Shown piece by piece: positions 36,912-48,510 of a DNA stretch of 64,000 nucleotides. The position numbers and the translations under genes are program-made. Below the pieces are notes generated by a model. The model saw only the letters and a program-made list of their open reading frames with translations, was not told the origin of the DNA and ran no database searches. Numbering within the stretch: the first letter of the stretch is position 1; each line of letters begins with the position of its first letter. Source of the DNA: Hypoxylon rubiginosum (lineage: Eukaryota > Ascomycota > Sordariomycetes > Xylariales > Hypoxylaceae); the NCBI GenBank assembly GCA_902806565.1, contig CADCXA010000065.1:310001-374000 (forward strand), in the 5' to 3' direction.

Positions 36912-38331
36912 ATGGTATTACGATTAGGCGCAGTTAGATCTGCTGCCAGAGGTTCATCCCTCCGGGCCAGTACCAAAGTCTTCGCGACACCACGCCACTT
37001 CTCGGTGCAGACGGCCAGGCGGCAGGAAATTAAAGACGCATATATCTTGAGTGCTTCAAGAACCCCTACTGCGAAGGTGCTTCGTCCACAGAGCAATCGA
37101 TCATCAGTGACATCATAGCTAATCGCTCATCTAGTTCAATGGCTCTTTTCTTACAGTGTCCGCGCCGCAACTCGGCGCCATTGCCATCAAGTCGGCTCTC
37201 GAAAAGTCCAAAGTCCCGATCGAGAAGATCACTGATGTTTATATGGGAAACGTCTTGCAGGGCTCCGTAGGTCAGGCACCCGCCAGGCAAGCCGTCATCT
37301 TTGCCGGCCTTCCGACGAGCGTCGAAGCAGTCACCATCAACAAGGTTTGCGCCTCGGGGTTAAAGGCGGTAGTTTTTGCAGCACAAAATATCCAGCTCGG
37401 TCTGAGTGAGGCACAAATAGCCGGTGGTATGGAGAACATGTCGCAAGTTCCATACTACGTTCCTCGTGCCAGTTCCCTCCCGCCATTCGGACACATCAAG
37501 ATGGAAGATGGTCTCATCAAAGACGGACTGACCGATGTGTACGATCAATTTCACATGGGGATCTGCGCCGAAACGACAGCTAAGAAATATGAAATCTCTC
37601 GGGAAATGCAAGACGAATATGCGATCCAGTCATATGAGAGAGCGCAAGCCGCATGGAAAGACAAGGCATTCGCGGAAGAAATCGCCCCTGTAACCGTAAA
37701 GGGTCGGAAGGGCGACACTACAATTGACACTGATGAGGGATATCTGGATGTGAAGCTGGACAGAGTTCCCACGTTAAAGCCGGCCTTCATTCGCGACGGC
37801 ACGGGCACTGTCACAGCGGCAAACTCATCCACGCTCAACGATGGAGCTAGTGCGCTAGTACTAGGAAGTAAAGATATTGCCAAGGAATTCGGAGGGGGTT
37901 CGAGAGTCCTAGCGAGAATATGCAGCTCTGCCGACGCGGCGGTCGACCCGGTCGATTTTCCTGTTGCCCCAGCTAAAGCTGTGCCTATAGCTTTGGAGCG
38001 TGCTGGTATAACGAAGGACCAAGTCGCAGTCTGGGAGTTCAACGAAGCCTTCGCTGCTGTTATCAAGGCTAACGAAAAGGTAAGAATACAGAGCTGCTTC
38101 TCGAGACACGTATTTGCTGACAATGGAATACAGATACTTGGTCTTCAGAATGCTAGAGTTAACCCGCTAGGCGGCGCGATCTCTCTAGGCCACGCGCTAG
38201 GTAGCTCGGGATCCCGAATTCTTACGACCCTATTACATCAGCTCAAACCAGGGGAGTACGGTGTTGCTGCTATTTGCAACGGAGGTGGTGCAGCCACGGC
38301 CATAGTTGTTCAACGGATTGAGTCTGTATGA
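36912..38331 (+). CDS. Acetyl-CoA acetyltransferase (thiolase II), mitochondrial type
   Basis: Condenses two acetyl-CoA to acetoacetyl-CoA, or the reverse, in ketone-body/isoleucine metabolism and as the entry to the mevalonate pathway. Three exons: 36912-37076, 37135-38079 and 38134-38331, giving 435 residues. Introns are 58 and 54 bp. The second (38080-38133) is a multiple of three without a stop, but its removal restores the family join [18 protein letters not shown]. Catalytic residues are visible: Cys127 in [10 protein letters not shown], His390 in [10 protein letters not shown] and Cys418 in AICNGGGAA. The first ~38 residues are rich in Arg, Ser and Ala with no acid, as in a mitochondrial presequence, which favours the mitochondrial isozyme (erg10A in Aspergillus usage) over the cytosolic one. 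Exon 2 begins FNGSF, matching the usual substrate-loop start. Confidence 0.94.
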
Positions 38332-39199
38332 TTGCGGTTGAGATCTAGGTAGGAAGCATTATACCCGTCAATCGACTTGAAGCTGTAAAGTCCAAATCTT
38401 AGTAGCCTATGTAATATTTATACCACAGGATACAACTACAAATGGGTTTTGTTTACAGGGAGTCATTTGCAAATGTAAAACAACGTCCCCTAAAATTAGG
38501 CTGGGAAACAAGGATATTTCCCCTAATTAAGGTACGCACAACATCGTGACAAAAGGGATATATACATTCCACCAGCTGGTTTATCCATAACATCTACTGC
38601 TACTTGTATCAGCACACCATTGTCACAGTATAATATTATCATACAGCATACCTTAATTAAAAATAAGTATTTTTTTTTAAACACATCGATAATGTGGTCT
38701 CCGTCACATGCATTGCACCGTCAATGGAATATCTCCCTGCGCACGTTACAGATACAAGCGATTGGTGTCAAATACACGTATTTTTTAGATGATGTCACTG
38801 GTAATTTTTACCTTACCTAAGGTTACCGACGCTAGCGGATCATGTGGACCCAATCAGCCTTGCACAAGGGACCCTTGAGGAATGGGGATCTTTAATTTTA
38901 GATATGCGTTCAGGCATTTTTGTACCTCCATAATTCCATAGTTCCACCTCCAATCCTCCAACCTCAGATCTTTCCAATCACAACTCCTCTTGGCTTTGAT
39001 CGTAGCCTCTCGACAAGAGGCCAGGAACTTGAATATCGGAAACTCTCATTTTTCTTTTGAAATTCGTCCCGAATGCTATATTTCAACCAGCGTCGAAATC
39101 CAACTAGCTGACCGTGCTAGTATTAGCTTCGCCATCACAAAAATGAGCTGAAGATAGAACAACTACTCTCCAAGCCCTCGACGGAAGTGGTTTCTCAAA
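38332..39199. other. Intergenic region, thiolase to PCI gene
   Basis: AT-rich spacer between two plus-strand genes. No coding region is supported. It holds the thiolase 3' side and the PCI-gene promoter. Confidence 0.5.
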
Positions 39200-40921
39200 A
39201 TGGCTTTAACAACCCAGTTCCTTACGGCCATTCGTGGTTTTCTCAAAGACCTTAATGGAGAAAGCCTACGCGACTGGCTTAAGGTAGAGCCACCTTTACC
39301 GAAACAATATTTCGACCTTGCTACCGAGCTTAAGAGTGCTTTTCAAGATAATGCTGCCATCGAAAAGCTCATCGAATCATGCCTACCGGAGGAGGAAGAC
39401 GTCCCAGAAGGCCAGGGGACTACCTGGCCAGGCTTCGTCGCTTTCATGAGGGACTATTTCGAGTACTGGAGAGACGTGGATTTCAGCGACCTTCTAGGTG
39501 CCCATCAATTGCTCACGGCACTCACCAAGTACGACAACCCGCCTCTTCACTGATACACTGTTCTAAGCTAATGGGTGTAGCTCATGCGCTACGGCGTTTA
39601 ATAATCCTACTTTCGGAACAATCATGTTGGAGACAAGCATATCGCTCTGCTCCTCGCTATCCAAGCTGACCATGACGCTAAATAAACGACCTGATCTCAT
39701 TCGAAAGTTGGCTGCCCTTCACGCTGGCGATGAAGAGCGGAAGTCAGTAATCGAAGTCACGGCAGAAATCATGCAGAAGTTCTTCATCACCTGCCTCACA
39801 GATCGTTCAAGCCCGCGCTATGCACAGCCCACGGGCAAGAAAGTCGGCGTCTATATATTCGCTAATAAGACCTTGAAGCTCCTCACGATGGTACGCTAAA
39901 ACTACGAAGACAATTCGCCCCAATATGCTCCGTACTAACGTTTGCGATTCATATATAGAACCACAAATCTTATATGGCGGCACAGCTCCTAACTAACATC
40001 ATGGCGAAGTCACCGCCACTTTCATTCTACCCAGCCGCTCAGAGGGTCACGTACCTGTATTTCCTAGGCCGCTTTCACGTCAACCACACGCATTATTCGC
40101 GGGCTGCGGAATGCTTTCAGGAGGCCTATCTACAAACCCCGCCGCACTTTCTGAATCACCGCCGACTTATACTCACGTACCTGATAGCGTGCAACTTCCT
40201 CTGCGGCCGCCTGCCTTCTCAGGCCCTCCTGCAGCGGCCGGAGGCCCAATCCATGGCTTCATGTTTCTCACAGCTCGCCCTGTCGGTCCGGACTGGTAAC
40301 TACGTCCTCTTCCAGCACACCATCAAGCAGCACGAACCTTGGCTCCGGAGCAAAGGCCTGGCCTTGCTCACCGGCCTCCAGTACAACCTCCGAGCGCTGA
40401 TATGGCGCTCCCTGGCGCGGAGAACCTTCCTGCTGACGTACGTCCCGCCCGCCGAAGACGAGTCCCGGAAGGCCGCCACGCTGGAGCTCAGACATCTCGA
40501 GACGACGATGCGATACGTGCAGCGGCGGCTCGAGGGGTACCTCCCCGCGCGGCTGGCGCCGAAGGGGAAGCAGGCGGGCATCAACAACATGCTCCTGAAG
40601 GCCGTTTCTAACAGCGCCGGCCCGGGCTCGGCCGACTCGACCCTGCTGCCTCCCCCCGGCGGGCCCAAGCGCCTCGCGCCGGACGAGGGCCTCCTGATGG
40701 GCAACGTGCAGGTGACGGCGGAGCACGTCGAGGGCGTGGTGGCCTCGCTCATCGACCAGGACTTCCTCCACGGCTACATAGCGCACGCCCAGGGTGTCTT
40801 CGCGATTATGGGAACGAAGCAGAAGGGCAGCGCCGTGAGCGCCGGGTGGCCGGCCCCGCGCGAGGCCATCGCGCAGCGTACGGCTGAGCCGTTCGTCCCC
40901 GGGTGGGTCAAGGAGGAATAG
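39200..40921 (+). CDS. PCI-domain protein, CSN12/Thp1/PCID2 family
   Basis: Proteins of this family bind Sac3-type partners in the TREX-2 mRNA-export complex or associate with the COP9 signalosome. Which applies here cannot be told from sequence. Three exons: 39200-39528, 39581-39890 and 39959-40921, with introns of 52 and 68 bp and 533 residues. Splicing joins LLTALTN to SCATAFNNPTFG, removing an apparent early stop. The C-terminal third is the PCI/winged-helix region: FLGRFHVNHTHYSRAAECF, then HRRLILTYLIACNFLCGRLP, ending with IDQDFLHGYIAH and a FAIMGTKQKGSAVSAGWP segment conserved in the family. GC content rises sharply after about 40200. The dense antisense frames there are shadows. Confidence 0.82.
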
Positions 40922-41672
40922 GAGGCGGGGGGCCGTGGTTAGGGAGGCACTTATCTATATACCACACTGGCGGCGGCTTTGGATCGCCGGTATATTTAGA
41001 ATACATACTGGTCGACCATCTATGATGCCCAATATATGTCTTTAGGTGCAAAGAGGTTGCAAAGAATTGATACCCGGCAATAATATAAGCGTCCCTTTTC
41101 TGGATGACTTTCTAGCTCGTGGAAGATGAAACTGGGACGTTGGCGTATAGTTAATTGAGTATATTCAAGCATTACCAGTCTTTTAAGAGTTATTGTCTCC
41201 ATCACGTAAACCATCTTGGGGATAGGAACTATGTCATGTCTCACTAGGAACCTACTTGCGAAAAGTTTGGGCATAGCATACGAAATATGCTTCATGAAAT
41301 ACCTAGTATTGAATAGGTATGTGTGTATCTTCATACAGTTGAAAATGTTGTAGAGAGGGTCCTAGGGAGAGGCTTACTTTTTGGCATAACACATAGTGCT
41401 ATGAGGGAGTCTGTAAAATAGGTCTCATGTATTAGGTCCTTGGCTGGTAGTGCAAGAAGCTTTAGGGAACGAGCCAGCACCTAGGAAGCACCTAAGTACG
41501 CAGTGTCCAGGCACACACATTCAGCAGTTGGCGGGCAGCACGGGGGCACCGCCGCCGCCTTACACGTGCCGTCGTCCCAGTAACCCGGCGGGAACAAAGC
41601 CGGCCCGGGCCACCTTCCGCGACGGAGGGGTTAAATAGCAGAATTACAATGCCTACTTTCAACAATTCGAAA
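40922..41672. other. Intergenic region 3' of the PCI gene
   Basis: No gene is supported. Short frames only (for example 41020-41334 on the minus strand) without motifs. Confidence 0.5.
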
Positions 41673-41857
41673 GCCGGGGTGGTCTAGTGGTATGATTCTG
41701 GGAAAAGGCAGGCCTGGAGCATCAAATGGATCTCCGAACAACGCGGATGCCAGGCACCACAGACGAACCTTGTGGATGCCAGCCACAGCGAGGCGGATCC
41801 ATTGGATGTTAGCAGCTCCCTGGACCGGCGACGCCAGTTCGAATCTGGCTCCTGGCA
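41673..41857 (+). tRNA. Interrupted tRNA-like unit (candidate tRNA with a long insert, or tRNA-derived element)
   Basis: The 5' part starts GCCGGGG, continues with an A box (TGGTCTAGTGG) and a normal D-arm, as in fungal tRNA-Pro genes. The 3' part is a perfect T-arm (GCCAG, loop TTCGAAT, CTGGC at 41833-41849) followed at once by TCCTGGC plus discriminator A at 41857. GCCGGGG pairs with TCCTGGC over seven positions, two of them G-U. So acceptor stem, D-arm and T-arm are present, but about 185 nt separate the ends instead of ~73, leaving roughly 110 extra bases in the anticodon region. I cannot place a convincing anticodon stem or U33. It may be a tRNA with an unusually long intron, a disrupted tRNA or a tRNA-derived repeat. 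A T-rich terminator follows directly. Confidence 0.4.
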
Positions 41858-41861
41858 ATTG

Positions 41862-41890
41862 TTTCTTTTTTTTTTCTTTTTCTTTTTTTT
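41862..41890 (+). terminator. T-run, likely Pol III terminator
   Basis: A long T-rich tract (TTTC followed by runs of nine or more T) begins five bases after the tRNA-like 3' end. This is where RNA polymerase III would stop. Confidence 0.5.
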
Positions 41891-43183
41891 CCCATCCCCC
41901 CTTTTCTCTTCAACCCCCTTTTTTTATATCCCCATTTTTTTATTGTAGCTGGTATCAGACAATAGTTACTTACCTATCATTATATTACTAGATGCTCTGA
42001 CCTTTTTTATAAAATTGCTATTTAAAGGATGAAAACAACATTCGGTGACTGCACATATACGCTGACTGCCGCCCGAGTCTTACTACATGTGCATACGTCA
42101 AGGTACATATAGCAACTACAAATTTTGAATCTGCTCAAATGCTGTAGTTCAGAGAACACTGTTATAAAGCACTCCTAGCTAAACTACTGAACTTATAACG
42201 TAGTAATAAGCGTCCCTTACCAGTAATTTTGTGTGTAGAAGGATGGTCATCGGCAATGCTAGCTGTATTGCCTATCAAATACCATCTTTCCCATCGGTGG
42301 AAGTCGTCTTACTTGGCTAATGACATCAAAAGGGGCCTGACTACTCGAATCTTGGAATTCTTACTTGCACAACACCGCTACTTAGTTCGTTACGAATAGA
42401 TGTTTATCTCTAGTGGGCTGATCATCACGATTAAAATGGACACAAGCAGTTAAAGACCAGAAGAGCTCACTCCAACCATTTCTCATTGAATATATGTACT
42501 GACAAGTGCCATTGCTAGTAGCAGCAGCACGTTGCAGTGGAAGACGAAAGTATATCCACAGCAACGGGGGGATCTAGATCTCAACCCTATAAAACCCAAG
42601 AGAATCTACCTAACCAGCTCTTCAAAGCTTTTGTTTCTTTAATCCAAAGACGCCCTTAGCCGCGGCGCCTTAAATTCAGGGTTTTTTTCATGAGCAAAGA
42701 ATTCGCATCTCGTCTTAATCGTGTACCTCTTTCCTTCAACAAGCTTACTCCATCGAGAAAAATTCGATCCAACTTTCTCTAGATAGGTTTCAAAATAGCG
42801 CTCTCGCTACGCAAGAAGGGAAGAAGAAAAAAGCTCCAAGCCGCCCAAACCACGGACGCTCGCAACGATAATGGGGTATAGGGAGAAGAGAAAACATATG
42901 TTAGCTCAAAATGAGCGAGAAGGATATGCAAAGAATAGACAATAAACACTAGGTACTAAATTTGTTCGTTATATGCGACCAGCTCCAACCAGAGATATGA
43001 GCCCTACGAGGCTATAAAATATACGGAATAGAGACGCATTGCCGCGAGATGACGAGGTAGACATTGATCCTCCTTGTCTCCAAAGGAGGATCGATGCCCT
43101 TTTCAGAAGCGTTCTCAAAATATATAAGGGAAGAAAATGAGACCAAGTGGTGCACGTAGCACATCTGGCGGCTCGAGGTTGCT
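41891..43183. other. Intergenic region between the tRNA-like unit and the SUN gene
   Basis: AT-rich, no supported coding sequence. The right end is the 3' side of the minus-strand SUN-family gene. Confidence 0.5.
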
Positions 43184-44793
43184 TTATAGCAAGTAGGTGG
43201 CAGCTATGAAGGCAACGATGAGGCCAGCAATAGCGGCGCCACCTTGTCGTTGACCCGCGGCTTCGTTTTTGTTTGTTTCGCTCGAAGCAGATTCTCCATC
43301 AGCTGAAGCAGAAATAGGGGTAGATGTTGACGACGGGCCGGCCCAAGAGAAGCTACTGCTGGATGTCCCGTTCTCTTGGAATACACCACCAATATATGCC
43401 GAGGCGCTGGAGCTGCTTGGCTTGCTCGAGGATACTGGGTAGCTGCTTGTAGTAATTTTACTACTTGTCGAAGAGCTAGTAATCAACTCCTTGGAAGAAG
43501 TCGACGTGGAAGAGGCAATCGAGGACGTTGTTGAAGTCGTTGTGGGCGATGATGAAGAGCTTGAGCTTGAGCTTGAGCTCGAGCTTGTCGTGGTGGTGCT
43601 GGACGAGGTGGGAGCTTGAGTAGAAGTAGATTGAGCCTCTGAGGAGGGGGGTGCGCTTGATGAGCTCGCGCCCCCTTCAGAACCGTCCAGGTTGAAAACG
43701 ACGATATTAGCCTTGCCTCCCTTCGGAACCGTCACAACGCAAAAGTCTGCACCACCAGCGCCGGTTGCTTTATTGTTGCTCCTAACGCCATTCCCGTCAC
43801 ACTCGCAGGGGATGCCATTGCAACCTCCGTCCGGGCATTCGATTTTGAGTCCAAAGTCGGGTTTCGTGTTGAAAAGTGCAGAGTCCTGCCATACTGGGTT
43901 TAATCCAATCTTGACGTAGGTCGAGCCGTCTCCAACGGTATTAGCTCCGGCAACATACGGAGACCAATTACCAATTGGAACTGTATCATCCCCCCAATGG
44001 CACCCTTCCGCTGAATCGACTCCTGGAGCATTGATGTAGTAACTATGTTTGTTAGCTAATGATGACAGATAGTCAACTTGTAAATACTTACTGAGCTGCC
44101 GTTGCGTCCCAGTAAGACTCATCTGGAACAGCTAGCGTAGTAGTGCTATAGACGTCGGTGGGAATAATCATGTCTTCGTAGCCTGGCAGGCAAGTTTGGC
44201 AGAAAGAGACCACGTCCCCAGCCTTATTCACAGCTTCCACGGTGCCAGTGCCGTCAACACACCAAGACTTGCCCTTGAAGGGAACTTCGATTTCACCGTC
44301 GTCATTGCAATAAATACCACCATACTAAACTAGATTTAGCGATCGAACACACCGAATTTAAGGAGGGAATACTGACGGTTGATTCAGGATAGGAGTAGGT
44401 TGTGCCCGGTTTCCATTGCGCCATGACCTGGCCTGGGGGACAAGCAATGGGGCACCATGTGCCTGATACGCACTCCTGGTCGGGGGCCAAAGCCCAGCCA
44501 CCGTTCATCATAGAGGGAGTAACCGCAAACAGACCCTTTCCTGTGGGGAATTTGCACTTCTTCTTGCCATCTCGCGACACAAGCGCCGAGCTGTTCCGAG
44601 CGCTGTAGTTCGGGTTGTAGCTGCTTTGGAGGTCGCTTTGTAGGCGACCTTGGAGTAGATCATGGCTATGAACATGACTGTGTTTCTTTTCGAGGTGGAG
44701 GTGGTGGTGGCGGTGCTGGGTAGTTGCGACGCATGGCTGGATAGATAAAAGAAGGGCTGCCGACCCAATGGCGGCTTGTGTTGTGATCTTCAT
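43184..44793 (-). CDS. SUN-family cell-wall protein (GH132), predicted GPI-anchored
   Basis: Fungal SUN-family protein (Sim1/Sun4/Uth1/Adg3 type) acting in the cell wall on beta-glucan during septation and growth. Three exons: 44377-44793, 44092-44324 and 43184-44042, with introns of 52 and 49 bp and 502 residues. I chose the start at 44793, ten codons inside the longer frame, because it begins a clean signal peptide (MKITTQAAIGSAALLL). The cysteine-rich SUN core runs from KKCKFPTGKGLFAVTPS through CPIACPPGQVMAQWKPG, YGGIYCNDDGEIEVPF and SFCQTCLPGYEDM to AHYYINAPGVDSAEGCHWG. A long Ser/Thr-rich stalk with a poly-Ser run follows. The C-terminus is hydrophobic (GGAAIAGLIVAFIAATYLL), as in a GPI-attachment signal. 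Confidence 0.9.
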
Positions 44794-47529
44794 TATAGAA
44801 GCTCGGGAACGATTTCGTGTCAAACGAGTGTATATTTCGATTTGAAGAAGCTGAAGCTGAAGACCAATGCCCCTCTGTTAGCGCATCGAGTGATCAACAG
44901 CAGGATCAACACTGGAGACGACGATCGATCGGACGTTGAGCTTTAGTCGCGGGATGAGCAAAAAACCGAGCCTAGCTCCTAGGTTGACTTGACGAGCTTC
45001 TAGAATGAGCGTGATATTTACTGTAAAGAGTGACTAGGAGATATAAAAAGATCTCCACGTAAAGAATGACTATTCACAAGCAAGTGAAAACGAGTGTAGT
45101 TGCAAAAGCAAAAGAATGAGTGAATTGGGGCCGCGTTGCACGAAGACGGAGGAACGACACCAGGAAAAGGGTCAAGGGAGAAGGAAAGACAGCGGAGATG
45201 GGATGGGAGACGACGGGGGTTGGCGGAGGAAAAGAAAAAACAGGAAAACGGGCTAAGGAATGGGGCACATTAGAAGCAGATTAGCAGATTGGCCACCGTT
45301 TTCCAGGGGGGATTGGTGAAGAAGCGCGATGGATATTGTAATTTCTTGGGAGATTGACCAATAAGAAGCTTTGGATTAAATGAGCTAAAAGCAGGTACGG
45401 CTCCACTTTCCACGTTTGGTTAAGTGCAAGTACCCAACTACCGAAAGGAGCTGCTCAATTTCCCTTTATCGCCTTTTTACCTATCGCAATCTTTCCCCGA
45501 GATCGACTCCAACTCCAGTACGCTCCAACCAATTCCAACCGCTAATGCAGGAACAGAAAAGGCACCCAAAGCGCAAACGGAGTGGACTTCGGATCGGCGT
45601 AACCCACCATCAAAATTCAACATCACAACAAGCGACAATGCAGGCGCAGGTGATGTAGATGATGCCCGACGCGTGCCAACAAGACTTGCTGGTTGGATAT
45701 TGGCTGCGAGTGCAGTCATAGTCTTTAACAGTAGACTGGCCAGCAGAACTGGTTCTTTAACGTGTCCTTCGAAATGCAAGTCCACGTAAAATGCCAGCAC
45801 ACAGAGTTGTCTTGCGAATATCAGCCTTGGCGCGACGAACGCGTCTCGAGGTGCTCCTATGAGCACGAGCTTGAGCTTTGACGGCCTAGCTCAAGGAACA
45901 GAGGGGAAAACGGGCTGCAGGGCGGGAAGAGGCTACATTATATATTGCAACGCTGCAAGGCATGGTGCTGAGTTAAGATGCTCCCAGCCAGGATTCGACA
46001 GAATGCGACCTCACGTGCGTCTTACCACATATGGTAACACAACAAGCATCCATGCCCGAGATGAGCTTATAGCATAGAGCGACTTCATATCTCATACGCG
46101 GATGTCCAATCATATACCTCGGGTTCTACTTGTTTAGTCCGAAGTCATCTCGATCAGCATGTTATAGTCAAGAGGTCTGGAGGTATGCCGCCATATTAGA
46201 CGTCTTTGTCCTTCAGCCCACCCCAGCATATCAAGGGTATCGAAGAATACTTTTTGACTTATGCGTGGCCAGCAAGCGTCATCCAAGAGTCCTCCTGGAA
46301 AATTCCCCGGTCAGCTTTTCAGCTTTTCATGGTAGTTTGAACTGAAGCGATTATATAATGCGTCAAGCTTGCGGGTTCACGTTGAGCTTGCATCGTCGTC
46401 TAACTACCTATGGAAAGGCATATCTGAGTCAGAGCAAAAAGTCCCCGACCCTAACCCCGAGCTAGCTTTATGTGGTTGTAAGTAAATGCTAATTCTAATT
46501 ACTTCATGTCTGATTCACCAGATGACACAATCTCCAGGTTACTTGATACAACTTGTGTAAGTATTGGGTTGGTGGCTATGAAGTTAAGTCTTGCGGTTGC
46601 TTGTCATCCCGAAAACAACAAAGGCCGGCCTCGTTACGAGCGATACATTTCTATTGATTAGCTCTAAGTATGATACGAGTTCCTAGTGCGGACCATTTCT
46701 ATGAGCATGTCTATGAACAAACACCTAGCAGTATCAATTTTAATTTACATCATTTTTTAGCACGGTAACTCTCATTACCAGTCACCAACCAAGACTCTGG
46801 GATTTGCTAAAGTTGATTTATTTTTTCTAGCCATTATGACCTACCTAACGAGAAGACTAGATTATTACCTTGTGGGTTGGTAGCATTACGGTGAGCTGGA
46901 CGAAGCTAAGATCTTAGGTGAGCACCAAATCACAAAGAAGCACATTTCCTTCTATGATTGGCTTACTCGAATCAACGCCCCATCGCTTTCAGCTTTGTTA
47001 CCAATTAGCTACCAACGTCAATCTTTTTATATCCTTAAGGCCTCATCATGACAAGCTTTAAGGCCCGCTACCCACGTTGCGTCCCTGCGCCTTGGCATGT
47101 CCCAATCATGTGTTTCTCTAATTGCCTATAGGCGACCCGGGACGTTGGTAACCGCCGTTGCTCAGCCTCACGGAACTCACATGCTCCATGGAAAAGAGCT
47201 GTCGTCAGCAAGCTGTAGAATGGGGAAGATAGCGATTGGCCTACTTACATAGCCTACCTACCTACGTTATGATGGCCTTCGAGAATGGTTATAAAGACTC
47301 GAGTGAACCTCATGATGGAGGATTATTCTTCTATCATCACCATCACTAAACAATCACAAATCTTTCCTATCTTCTTATTTTTCTTTACTATTATTTCCTC
47401 TGTCATCTCCTTATTTTCTTTATTTTCCTTGATCTCCTTGATCTCCTTCCGCTCTCGTTTACTACCGTCGTGGTTATTTCTCTTGGACCGATCTTTCTTA
47501 TATCGTCTAATTCTCCTACTATTATCACA
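44794..47529. other. Intergenic region with one doubtful small reading frame
   Basis: The spacer separates two divergently read secreted-protein genes. Apart from the doubtful frames at 45424-45881 described separately, no coding region is supported. The 46400-47500 part is AT-rich and forms the cupin-gene promoter. Confidence 0.45.
45424..45881 (+). other. Possible small membrane-anchored protein, frameshifted
   Basis: A 121-codon frame from 45424 holds one likely membrane segment (LAGWILAASAVIVF). Directly after it, a second frame offset by one base runs to a stop at 45879-45881 with a plausible composition (WFFNVSFEMQVHVKCQ, then CEYQPWRDERV). Together they look like a short single-pass protein with a lumenal tail, interrupted by a frame difference near 45735-45745. 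No normal intron fits between the two. It may be a frameshifted gene, a sequencing error or chance. No family is recognised. Confidence 0.25.
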
Positions 47530-48510
47530 ATGCTTACTACCGGCACTGTCGTAGCCATCCTGGCTTTCTGTTCCCTTTCTTCGGCTAAGCCGCTGAACAA
47601 GAAGTGGGAGGCATCCGGCTGGGCTAACACCGGCTCAGCTTCCTACACGACCACGAGTGTCCCCGGAACCGCTACGGGGTGGCATCATCATCACGAGACG
47701 GCTACTACTTCAAGCTACTATAGTTCCTTGAGTTACGCTCAATCCGCCTCTACTGCAGTTGATGTTCCAGAATGCACGGCTTCGCCCGACTCTGGTGACT
47801 CCAACACCGGCAGCTCTAACAACTCTGGCAACTCTGGTAGTTCTGTCGCCACCGGTCCCGCTACTCCTACGGGATTGAGCAAGGTCGCGCAGATCCTGCT
47901 TTCTGACACCCGAGCGGATGCCATCAACAACGTGCTCAAGGACGACTCCGACTTCGTCTTCGACTTCAACAAGGCGCGGAAGTTCGGCCCCGGCGCGGGC
48001 GGCGAGATCGTCCAGGCCAACCGCAAGGCGTTCCCGGCGCTGACCGGCACGGGGATCGGCATGGCGGTCGGGTTCCTTGGCCCGTGCGGGTTCAACACGC
48101 CGCACGTGCACAACCGGGCGACGGAGCTGCTCATCGTGACGAAGGGGCGCGTCGTGTCGGAGATGGTGGTCGAGAACGGCGTCGAGGACGCCGACAGCAA
48201 GAAGCCGCGCGACATCACCAACACGATCGAGGAGCTGCAGGCGACGCCCTACTTCATGGGCGCCCTGCACACCCAGTTCAACCCGGACTGCGGCAACGTC
48301 ACGTTCGTCGCGCCGCTCTCGAGCGAGGACTTCGGCGCCAACACCATGGCCCAGGCCTACTTCGCCCTCGAGGACGACACCATCCGCGCCGCCGCCGGCA
48401 ACCAGATCAAGGGCGCCGACGTCGACAAGTTCCGCGGCATCATCAGCACCAACGTCGCCCTCGGCGTCGAGAAGTGCCTCCAGAAGTGCAATATCCCCAA
48501 GAGCAACTGA
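47530..48510 (+). CDS. Secreted cupin (spherulin-1a/germin-like protein)
   Basis: Extracellular single-domain cupin related to Physarum spherulin and plant germins. The reaction in fungi is unproven. It is intronless, 326 residues from the ATG at 47530. I took this rather than the upstream in-frame ATG at 47470 because it starts a signal peptide (MLTTGTVVAILAFCSLSSA). A Ser/Gly/Asn-rich linker precedes the cupin core. Cupin motif 1 is GFNTPHVHNRATELLIVTKG, with metal ligands His192, His194 and the following Glu. Motif 2 is PYFMGALHTQFNPDCGN, with a His ligand. Two cysteines near the C-terminus (KCLQKC) could be disulfide-bonded. The GC content of the cupin part is much higher than that of the N-terminal linker. 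Confidence 0.88.
   Translation: MLTTGTVVAILAFCSLSSAKPLNKKWEASGWANTGSASYTTTSVPGTATGWHHHHETATTSSYYSSLSYAQSASTAVDVPECTASPDSGDSNTGSSNNSGNSGSSVATGPATPTGLSKVAQILLSDTRADAINNVLKDDSDFVFDFNKARKFGPGAGGEIVQANRKAFPALTGTGIGMAVGFLGPCGFNTPHVHNRATELLIVTKGRVVSEMVVENGVEDADSKKPRDITNTIEELQATPYFMGALHTQFNPDCGNVTFVAPLSSEDFGANTMAQAYFALEDDTIRAAAGNQIKGADVDKFRGIISTNVALGVEKCLQKCNIPKSN

Noticed and set aside
40268..40786. Minus-strand frame opposite the PCI gene
   Set aside because: Shadow of the high-GC third exon. No motif.
44794..44823. Upstream in-frame ATG for the SUN-family protein
   Set aside because: Adds ten polar and basic residues ahead of a good signal peptide. The downstream ATG is preferred.
47710..48270. 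Minus-strand frame opposite the cupin gene
   Set aside because: The sense strand carries the complete cupin motifs. The antisense is composition-driven.
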